Assembly (NCBI GenBank): GCA_948466105.1 | Contig: CAOJZR010000048.1 | Span: 1 to 5,619, forward strand | Direction of reading: 5' to 3' | DNA: 5,619 bases | Source: an uncultured Bacillota bacterium | GTDB taxonomy: Bacteria > Bacillota_I > Bacilli_A > RF39 > UBA660 | Shown here: piece by piece, positions 1 to 4,897 of the stretch | Position numbering within the stretch: position 1 is the stretch's first letter | How the letters are laid out: each line of letters begins with the position of its first letter | Translations under genes and position numbers: made by a program | Notes under the pieces: generated by a model | What the model was told of the DNA's origin: nothing | The model's database searches: none | The model's input: only the letters and a program-made list of their open reading frames with translations

Positions 1-270
1 TTTACGACTATCTATTGGATTTACTTCCCTTAAAATATATCCTTGTTGCTGTAATCTTTTTAAAGCTTTGGTTATCGTTGCCGGTTCACGATTAGTTAAC
101 TGAGCTATTTTACTTTGATTAATCTCTTTATTTTCATAAATTAGCATAATAATTAACTGCTGATTTGGATATAAACCAATATTAGCTAGCATGGGATACA
201 TTTTTTTATAAAAAGCAACATTAACTGCTCTTAATACATCACTTATTCGTTCAATTTTATTTTCTTCCAT
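1..270 (-). CDS. MarR-family transcriptional regulator (3' part missing at window edge)
   Basis: The first 90 residues are visible; the gene continues past the left edge, and MarR proteins are usually about 140-150 residues. The start ATG at 270 has a good ribosome site, AGGTGA, four bases upstream. The visible part gives a dimerisation helix region (about 1-45), then a winged helix-turn-helix: helix INQSKIAQLTN (50-60), recognition helix starting REPATITKALKRL (61-73), and the start of the wing with the D-x-R signature (IDSR, 86-89), typical of MarR. MarR proteins are dimeric DNA-binding repressors or activators that often respond to small ligands or oxidation. Ligand and regulon cannot be told from the sequence, and any downstream partner such as an exporter would lie outside the window. 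A palindrome over its own promoter start site suggests autoregulation. The family is clear; the function is not. Confidence 0.93.
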   Translation of the reverse strand, partial: MEENKIERISDVLRAVNVAFYKKMYPMLANIGLYPNQQLIIMLIYENKEINQSKIAQLTNREPATITKALKRLQQQGYILREVNPIDSRK

Positions 271-289
271 TTTATCACCTATAAAAATA

Positions 290-303
290 GTTAGCCTGCT
301 AAC
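290..303. promoter_or_regulatory. Palindromic operator GTTAGC-CT-GCTAAC, probable MarR site
   Basis: This is a perfect 6+6 base inverted repeat with a 2-base centre. It directly abuts the -10 box of the marR promoter (304-309), so it covers the transcription start. That placement and symmetry fit a dimeric winged-helix repressor acting on its own gene, and TTAGC-N2-GCTAA is the kind of short palindrome expected for MarR proteins. Binding itself is inference. Alternatively, in the minus direction it could fold as a 5 bp hairpin followed by TATTTTTAT and help end the upstream LTA-synthase-like transcript. Confidence 0.72.
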
Positions 304-332
304 ATTATATGCTTTTATTTAATTATTGTCAA
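304..332 (-). promoter_or_regulatory. Consensus sigma-A promoter of marR
   Basis: On the minus strand TTGACA (332-327) is followed by exactly 17 bases and TATAAT (309-304); both boxes match the housekeeping consensus perfectly. The -35 box lies in the last codons of the LTA-synthase-like gene (stop codon 319-321), so the promoter overlaps coding sequence. Such a strong promoter with an operator on its start site suggests tight repressor control. Confidence 0.9.
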
Positions 333-2097
333 ACGGTTGTTTAAAATAATTATATTTTATAATACTGTCATTCAGATTTATTAAAGAAGCAATATTTTTA
401 CCACCAGTTTCACCTATATATGTATAATCTTGAAAATAAACCAATCCTTTATATTTATCTGATAAAACATCTTTTCCAATATAAAAACTTGGATTATAAT
501 CTAAATTAAATAAATTACATATCGTCGGATAGATATCAATTGTTCCCATAATTTTATCTATTTTTTGGGCTTGTAATTTTTTACTCCAAATAATAAAAGG
601 AACTTTTTCTATATTTAAATCATTTGAATCAGTTAATTCTTTTAAAGTAATCAAAGAATTAATATCATAACCATAAGCATAATGATCTGTAAAAAGAACT
701 ATCGTTGTTTTATCTAGCAACTTTTTATCATTTAATTTAATCAATAATTCTTTTAAAAAATCATCTGTTAATTTAGCTAATTCCCTAATACACTCATAGC
801 TACTATTAGTACTACATAAATCATTATTTTGATATGGCAAATGAGCACTATAAGTAATGAAATATATCATAAAAGGACTTTTGAGCATTGAATCAAATGC
901 CTCATTATTAACTAAATTACTATCATCTTTAGTATCTTTATATCCCATATCATATAAAGAATAAAAATGTTCATAACCATATGTCTTATGAAAACCTTTA
1001 CGATTATAAAAGCTAGATCTATTATAATGAATTGAATTAGCAGTATACCCCTTTTCTCTAAAAAGTCTAGGTAACGCAAAGGGATAATTGTTATTGATAC
1101 TTTCATATATATTATAATTATTAGGAATATAATAGCCCGTATTTACAGCAAATTCAGTATTAAATGTCCGCCCACCACCAAAAAATGGTGCATAACGATT
1201 AGTAAAATCCAAACCATTATTTTTCAAATAAGACAATGTTTTCATCTCATCAACTAACCAAGAATCAATACTTTCAAGCAATATGAAAATAACATTCTCC
1301 CCTTCTAATAAACCAGTATAATTATTGATCTCTTTTTCTTGTATGTTTTCCTTAAAATAATCACTTAATTTCATTAATTCATTTTTTTGATTATTATTTA
1401 AGCTATTTTTCATAAAAAGATAGATATCTCTTACAACATAATGATATAAACCACTTATATTAAAAGCTTCTTTACGATTAAAAAACGTATTATAAATAGA
1501 TCTTCTAGAGACCATTCCATCAAAATTATTTTTTTCATCAATCTTAAAGTCTTTTCCTATATATTTATCAGTTTCAACTATTCCAAACAAAATATAATAA
1601 AGGGCCAATAAAATAACAACAATTGTACTAGCTATATTTTTATTTGAATATTTTAAAAATCTCAAAGTTATTAAAAAAAATACGAAAGCAACTATAATAT
1701 AACATATAATTTCAATGTCTATTTTTCCTAAAGCATAAAGTAAGTAATCCTTACCTTCATTAGTGTATAAAAAATCACTTATTCCAAAATAATTATTCAT
1801 ATTTTTATAATAGATAATTTGAATTAAACTATATAAAAAAACAAAACTAAATAAAATACTAAAAGCTTGTTTTTTTATTTTTAAAGGTATTAAATATATA
1901 AGCATAGTAAAACCAAGAACATACATTAAATTAAACCATCTAGCACTATTTCGTAGCTGAAAAGATATATCAGTATCTTTAATAATAAAATTAAAACCCT
2001 CAACTATTATTAAAAAATTAATAAAAATCATTACAAAACTTATAATTCCATACAAAAAAGGCTTTATATTTTGGCCTTTTTCATTTATCATACACAT
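319..2097 (-). CDS. LTA-synthase-family membrane sulfatase-fold enzyme (phosphoglycerol transferase type)
   Basis: Probable polytopic enzyme that polymerises or transfers glycerol phosphate from phosphatidylglycerol on the outer membrane face. Numbering is from the ATG at 2097 (592 residues). About five hydrophobic segments (near 13-38, 54-72, 78-97, 128-148, 156-175) precede an extracellular sulfatase-fold domain, the LtaS layout and usual length. Catalytic positions known from Staphylococcus aureus LtaS are matched: E275 (LLES), nucleophile T311 (GGRTFNTEF), D471-H472 (LFTDHY). Substrate-pocket equivalents are H357, R366 and H419, but the LtaS Trp354 position appears to be Tyr364. I chose 2097 because GGTGA sits four bases upstream, as for marR; an ATG at 2112 overlapping the previous stop as ATGA has no good ribosome site, and an ATG at 2091 is a further alternative. 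It is the second gene of an operon with the 139-residue protein. Membership of the family is clear; the exact polymer (type I LTA, a glycolipid primer or another phosphoglycerol product) is not. Confidence 0.88.
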   Translation of the reverse strand: MCMINEKGQNIKPFLYGIISFVMIFINFLIIVEGFNFIIKDTDISFQLRNSARWFNLMYVLGFTMLIYLIPLKIKKQAFSILFSFVFLYSLIQIIYYKNMNNYFGISDFLYTNEGKDYLLYALGKIDIEIICYIIVAFVFFLITLRFLKYSNKNIASTIVVILLALYYILFGIVETDKYIGKDFKIDEKNNFDGMVSRRSIYNTFFNRKEAFNISGLYHYVVRDIYLFMKNSLNNNQKNELMKLSDYFKENIQEKEINNYTGLLEGENVIFILLESIDSWLVDEMKTLSYLKNNGLDFTNRYAPFFGGGRTFNTEFAVNTGYYIPNNYNIYESINNNYPFALPRLFREKGYTANSIHYNRSSFYNRKGFHKTYGYEHFYSLYDMGYKDTKDDSNLVNNEAFDSMLKSPFMIYFITYSAHLPYQNNDLCSTNSSYECIRELAKLTDDFLKELLIKLNDKKLLDKTTIVLFTDHYAYGYDINSLITLKELTDSNDLNIEKVPFIIWSKKLQAQKIDKIMGTIDIYPTICNLFNLDYNPSFYIGKDVLSDKYKGLVYFQDYTYIGETGGKNIASLINLNDSIIKYNYFKQPFDNN

Positions 2098-2108
2098 TAA
2101 ATCACCAC

Positions 2109-2528
2109 TCATTTTTGAATCATATTAAGAAGATTTATTTTAAACATATCTTTATCTGAATGTTGTTTAGAAACCATAACGCCTTTATAAGTGACAAGTT
2201 CTGATTGATGGCCTTCACTCAAAATCTCCTCTGGTGTTATTGTATCTAACATAACAATGTTTTCTTTAGTATAAACAATATAATGTAACTTTATTATTCC
2301 ATGAACTTTTGCAAACATTGTATCTGTTGGAAGCTTTAGTTCATAAGTCTTAGTATTATTTTCTTTATTAGTAGCTACTAATTCTCCAATAAAGTTACCT
2401 TCTTTTAAAGCAGGATAATATTCAAAATACAATTTTTTATATGCTAACATATTATATTTTTTTAAAGAACGTTCTAGTTTTTTAAATTTTATTTCATTTA
2501 CATATTCAAATACAAATGTCTCTTTCAT
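2109..2528 (-). CDS. Hypothetical protein, 139 residues, co-transcribed with LTA-synthase-like gene
   Basis: I do not recognise this protein. It has no signal peptide, membrane segment or cysteine, so it is probably cytosolic. It opens with a charged, Lys-rich helix-like region (about 10-35, containing KFKKLERSLKKY), then alternates short hydrophobic and polar stretches suggesting a beta-rich body (about 45-100), and ends with a conserved-looking tail (TPEEILSEGHQSELVTYKG, about 98-116, then DMFKINLLNMIQK). The start is well supported: AGGAGG lies five bases upstream of the ATG, with a promoter just beyond. Its TGA stop lies 11 bases before the preferred start of the LTA-synthase-like gene, so the two are likely co-transcribed and perhaps translationally coupled. 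A link to envelope polymer synthesis is only guilt by association. Confidence 0.85.
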   Translation of the reverse strand: MKETFVFEYVNEIKFKKLERSLKKYNMLAYKKLYFEYYPALKEGNFIGELVATNKENNTKTYELKLPTDTMFAKVHGIIKLHYIVYTKENIVMLDTITPEEILSEGHQSELVTYKGVMVSKQHSDKDMFKINLLNMIQK

Positions 2529-2533
2529 ACTAT

Positions 2534-2539
2534 CCTCCT
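2534..2539 (-). promoter_or_regulatory. Perfect Shine-Dalgarno site of the 139-residue gene
   Basis: AGGAGG on the minus strand, five bases before the ATG at 2528. It is the only full-consensus ribosome site in the window and fixes this start. Confidence 0.88.
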
Positions 2540-2552
2540 ATTTTCCATAATT

Positions 2553-2581
2553 ATAATAACATAATCAAATTTCTTTGTCAA
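2553..2581 (-). promoter_or_regulatory. Extended -10 sigma-A promoter of the hypothetical/LTA-synthase-like operon
   Basis: Minus-strand TTGACA (2581-2576), a 17-base spacer and TATTAT (2558-2553), with TGT just before the -10 making it an extended -10 element. It lies 24 bases upstream of the ATG of the 139-residue gene, giving a short leader that contains the AGGAGG site. It is placed after the terminator of the surface-protein gene, so this operon is transcribed independently. Confidence 0.86.
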
Positions 2582-2650
2582 TGAAAGTAAGAGGTTGTTT
2601 CTGATAATGACACAACTTAACATTTTTTTTAAATAAACTTAAAAAGATAC

Positions 2651-2676
2651 AAAAAAGAGGTCTATTTAACCTCTCT
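2651..2676 (-). terminator. Intrinsic terminator overlapping the end of the surface-protein gene
   Basis: In the minus direction AGAGGT (2674-2669) and ACCTCT (2661-2656) form a 6 bp stem around a 7-base loop, followed by a T run (2656-2651); G-U and A-U pairs can extend the stem by two. The loop begins in the penultimate codon and contains the TAG stop (2664-2662), and the left arm is coding sequence, so the last codons and the terminator share bases. Confidence 0.88.
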
Positions 2677-4491
2677 AATGTTACCTGTATAGATATAACC
2701 TTGATTAATTAAGTTTTTATCATTTTGTGTTTTACTCCATACTGTACTACCACTTGTTGTTTCATATTTTCCAGTCAAATATCTATACTGTCTTATATAA
2801 TTACCACTATAAATTGTTGTTCTAGCACATTTACCAGTTGATGAGTAAGTATAACCTGCTGGACAAGTAAATGTTTGTTTAACAGGACGTTCTGTTTTTT
2901 CTGTATATCCACAAGTCTTACCATCAGAATTTAAAGTATAACGGCTATCTGCACATTTATAATCAGCTTTAAGAGTACCTTTAATAACATCTTTAGTACT
3001 TGTACATGTCTTAGTAGAATTATTTAATTTATCTGCACTACTCTTACATGAATAAGTCTCAGTTGCTAAAGGTTTAAGAATACCAGTAGTACTTGTACAT
3101 GTAGTATTATTTCGCTTATCGCCACTATTACATGTATATTCATATTTATAACAAGCAGTATTTTTACTATTTTTAGTATAACCTGCTGGACAACTTGTAG
3201 TTGTTATTTTAGTTGTTACTTTATAATAATAAGTAGTTACTGACTTACAACCATTAGTATTACAACTAGGTTTTGTTTCAGTCGATAATAGAGTATAATT
3301 TGAACCACTCTTAGGTGTTGTGTAATTTTCATAAGTTACTTTAGTAGTAGTATTTGTTTGTAAAGCAGTTGTTTTAGTACTCTTTGTCGCTGCATAAGTT
3401 TTTACACAAGCAGTTTTATTAGAATTAAAGCTATAACCACTTGGGCATTTTTCCTTGCCATCACTAACTTTTTTAGTTGCTGCATAAGTTTTTACACAAG
3501 CAGTTTTATTAGAATTAAAGTTATAACCACTTGGACAAGTATCAGGTGTTTTTGTTATACCTTTAACAGCATCTACAACACTAGTTTTCATACAATAATA
3601 TTTTTTAGTAGTACTATCGTAACCAAGCCAAGAACCACTTGGACAACTACCTACTTCATTCTTAACAATTATATCAGCATATTCAGTATAACTACCGCCA
3701 CCAACATAAATATCTTGTGTTTCTACTTTAACAGTTGATGATGGTGTTACTGGTACAGTTGACCAACTTGACCAATCTGTATTCCATACCCATTTAGTAT
3801 CACCAGCTTTAGCATACTCATATTCATATACTTTAACAGGTTCTGGATCCTTATCATCTGGTTTCTCTGGTTCAGGATCTTTATCATCTGGTTTACTTGG
3901 TTTATTATCATCTGGTTTTTCTGGTTCGCTAGGTCTATTATCAACTGGTTTAACTGGATTTTTACTTGTTGGTGTTGTTTTAATAGGTGTTTCCTGTTTC
4001 TCACAGATATTATCCTCACAATAAGAATAACAACCTAAATGAACTAAAATATAGTCAGTTTTATCTTCACATGATAGATTAACTTTTAAAATATATTCTC
4101 CATCTGTTTTTGTTATTTCAATATAAGATGAATTTAAATTACAACTTTTACCACTACTATCTGTAAAAGCAAGTAGCATTTTTTCATTAAGCATTTCATT
4201 TAATGTTAAAGTAACTTTGTCACCAACTTTTTTTGGTAAACGACTAGTTGTAAAATAACTAATAGCTGCTTCCTTCATTGTTTTAACATTTTCATTAAAG
4301 ACTTGTGTTGATAATAATTCACCTGACAATGTTGAGCCATTATCACCATTGTAAGCATTATTATTTACAAGTTTTTCAACATAACTCTTTGTTGGAAATA
4401 ACCATAACAATATAAAAATGAATAAAATGATTACTAAAAGTTGAATTGCAATGTCTCTAACTGAAAAACTATCTTTTCTTTCATTATACAT
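2662..4491 (-). CDS. Large membrane-anchored, cysteine-rich repeat surface protein, function unknown
   Basis: 609 residues, start ATG with AAAGGGGGAG seven bases upstream. A short cytoplasmic tail with R5, K6 and R12 and one hydrophobic segment (about 14-33) act as an uncleaved signal anchor; there is no LPXTG motif, lipobox or canonical prepilin site. Outside the membrane come: a small globular domain (about 60-165; Cys 117, 141, 154, 158, 163); a Pro/Glu/Asp/Lys linker (about 166-220); a Trp-rich beta-like segment (WVWNTDWSSWST, 234-245); a Cys-repeat stalk (283-555) of CPxGY...C and C...CTST units; and a C-terminal segment rich in Tyr (560-609, VWSKTQNDKNLINQGYIYTG). Two tandem promoters precede it and a terminator ends it, so it can be a single-gene unit. 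It most likely acts in adhesion or as a surface layer or host-interaction protein, which is inference from architecture. I cannot name a family. The DNA is repetitive, which could allow length variation. Confidence 0.85.
   Translation of the reverse strand: MYNERKDSFSVRDIAIQLLVIILFIFILLWLFPTKSYVEKLVNNNAYNGDNGSTLSGELLSTQVFNENVKTMKEAAISYFTTSRLPKKVGDKVTLTLNEMLNEKMLLAFTDSSGKSCNLNSSYIEITKTDGEYILKVNLSCEDKTDYILVHLGCYSYCEDNICEKQETPIKTTPTSKNPVKPVDNRPSEPEKPDDNKPSKPDDKDPEPEKPDDKDPEPVKVYEYEYAKAGDTKWVWNTDWSSWSTVPVTPSSTVKVETQDIYVGGGSYTEYADIIVKNEVGSCPSGSWLGYDSTTKKYYCMKTSVVDAVKGITKTPDTCPSGYNFNSNKTACVKTYAATKKVSDGKEKCPSGYSFNSNKTACVKTYAATKSTKTTALQTNTTTKVTYENYTTPKSGSNYTLLSTETKPSCNTNGCKSVTTYYYKVTTKITTTSCPAGYTKNSKNTACYKYEYTCNSGDKRNNTTCTSTTGILKPLATETYSCKSSADKLNNSTKTCTSTKDVIKGTLKADYKCADSRYTLNSDGKTCGYTEKTERPVKQTFTCPAGYTYSSTGKCARTTIYSGNYIRQYRYLTGKYETTSGSTVWSKTQNDKNLINQGYIYTGNIREVK
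3389..3537 (-). repeat. Near-identical 59-bp direct repeat, 90-bp period, in the Cys-repeat stalk
   Basis: Copies at 3389-3447 and 3479-3537 differ at only two of 59 bases (3431/3521 and 3445/3535). Each encodes CPSGY(N/S)FNSNKTACVKTYAA, so the protein period is 30 residues (Cys 319/332 and 349/362). Such recent-looking identity in a silent-site-free comparison suggests duplication or gene conversion. More diverged relatives encode CPAGY at 434 and 543; these share a 19-bp identical stretch at 2848-2866 and 3175-3193. Confidence 0.93.
3839..3922 (-). repeat. Tandem 30-bp repeat encoding the Pro/Asp/Glu/Lys linker
   Basis: Two full 30-bp copies (3839-3868 and 3869-3898) and a third copy shortened by six bases (3899-3922). 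They encode PDDKDPEPEK-type units around residues 191-220 of the surface protein. Charged, proline-rich repeats of this kind make extended spacers that carry a domain away from the membrane or through the wall. Copy-number change would keep the frame, because 30 and 24 are multiples of three. Confidence 0.88.
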
Positions 4492-4492
4492 A

Positions 4493-4522
4493 TTATCTCT
4501 CCCCCTTTAAGAAATTGTTCAT
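4493..4522 (-). other. Possible 9-codon leader ORF before the surface-protein gene
   Basis: Minus-strand ATG at 4522-4520 opens a frame encoding MNNFLKGER and stops with TAA one base before the surface-protein ATG. AGGTGA lies six bases upstream of its ATG. That AGGTGA overlaps the downstream promoter, so only transcripts from the upstream promoter would carry it. Such a short frame can arise by chance. Confidence 0.25.
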
Positions 4523-4551
4523 ATTCTATCACCTTTTATTAACTTTGTCAA
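4523..4551 (-). promoter_or_regulatory. Downstream promoter of the surface-protein gene (extended -10)
   Basis: Minus-strand TTGACA (4551-4546), 17-base spacer, TAGAAT (4528-4523) with TGA directly before the -10. The start site would fall about 25 bases before the surface-protein ATG, leaving a short leader with the AAAGGGGGAG ribosome site. Confidence 0.83.
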
Positions 4552-4552
4552 A

Positions 4553-4572
4553 TTCTATTAAATATAATAGAA
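4553..4572. repeat. AT-rich inverted repeat between the two surface-protein promoters
   Basis: TTCTATTA and TAATAGAA form perfect 8-base arms around a 4-base centre. The repeat ends one base from the -35 box of the downstream promoter (4551), a position suited to a regulator site. As an RNA hairpin it would be weak, with one G-C pair, and on the minus strand it lacks a following T run, so a terminator role is unlikely. Confidence 0.5.
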
Positions 4573-4602
4573 AAAACGCTTTCTTTCAAAAATACGAATG
4601 CT

Positions 4603-4631
4603 ATACTATCATATTATTGTTTCTTTGTCAA
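4603..4631 (-). promoter_or_regulatory. Upstream promoter of the surface-protein gene, overlapping the smr stop
   Basis: Minus-strand TTGACA (4631-4626), 17-base spacer, TAGTAT (4608-4603), again with TGA before the -10. The -35 contains the TGA stop codon of the Smr gene (4630-4628). Transcripts would start about 105 bases before the surface-protein ATG and include the inverted repeat at 4553-4572. No terminator separates it from the Smr gene, so read-through from that operon is also possible. Confidence 0.8.
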
Positions 4632-4897
4632 ACCTTAATTTGAATAATTGTACAACCTTGATTGAAATAATAAGTTTTATACGCTACAACCTGTTTACTT
4701 TGTTTTAAAGTAATACCTACTTGTTTTCGTAAAACCCCACTTCCAATTCCATGAACAATTACTACAAACTCGTTTTTTAATTTAACATTATCTCTTATAA
4801 AATCATTGATAGCTACTTGAGCACAAAATCTATCAAAACCATGTAAATCTAGTTTAGGCAAATTATTTATAAATACAAGATCATCTAAAGTGCTCAT
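4628..4897 (-). CDS. Stand-alone Smr-domain protein
   Basis: An 89-residue protein that is almost entirely one Smr (small MutS-related) domain, normally found at the C-terminus of MutS2 or in small SmrA/SmrB-type proteins. Visible signatures are LDLHG (16-20), HGIGSGVLR (49-57, the HGxGxGxLR motif) and the closing strand after GCTIIQIKV (81-89), replacing the usual GGSGAT turn with NQGCT. Smr domains bind or cleave nucleic acid; MutS2 and SmrB Smr domains have been linked to collided ribosomes, so RNA cleavage is possible but not shown. It is not a visible MutS2 fragment: an in-frame stop lies nine bases upstream of its ATG, and the preceding gene is a sugar kinase. The first 17 bases overlap the end of that kinase gene, so the pair is translationally linked. 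AGAGG lies 12 bases upstream, a rather long spacing. Confidence 0.9.
   Translation of the reverse strand: MSTLDDLVFINNLPKLDLHGFDRFCAQVAINDFIRDNVKLKNEFVVIVHGIGSGVLRKQVGITLKQSKQVVAYKTYYFNQGCTIIQIKV

Noticed and set aside
912..1106. Open frame of 64 residues inside the LTA-synthase-like gene
   Set aside because: Its composition is a frame-shifted echo of the enclosing gene, it has no ribosome site, and the enclosing frame carries all catalytic motifs.
2089..2112. Starts at 2112 (ATGA overlap) or 2091 for the LTA-synthase-like gene
   Set aside because: 2112 lacks a ribosome site and 2091 is 11 or more bases from GGTGA; 2097 has GGTGA at four bases, as in marR. 2091 is not fully excluded.
2591..2618. 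Possible insertion-sequence end or hairpin (GTTGT...ACAAC)
   Set aside because: Only five perfect pairs with a 13-base loop, and no transposase remnant or second copy nearby.
3389..3922. CRISPR array or mobile-element repeats
   Set aside because: The repeats are in frame, encode a continuous protein, and have no unique spacers or terminal inverted repeats.
3747..4019. Open frame of 90 residues inside the surface-protein gene
   Set aside because: It is a shadow of the Pro/Asp/Lys linker repeats read in another frame, low-complexity Asn/Gln/Ile sequence.
4395..4491. Type IV prepilin leader at the surface-protein N-terminus
   Set aside because: The hydrophobic segment is preceded by a short charged tail, but no G/A cleavage residue followed by the Phe/Glu pattern is present; a signal anchor fits better.
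4553..4572. Terminator for the kinase-Smr operon
   Set aside because: The arms are nearly all A-T and no T run follows in the minus direction.
4628..4883. Reassigned code with TGA as Trp
   Set aside because: TGA closes the kinase, Smr and 139-residue genes at sensible domain ends, and TGG encodes Trp in the surface protein.
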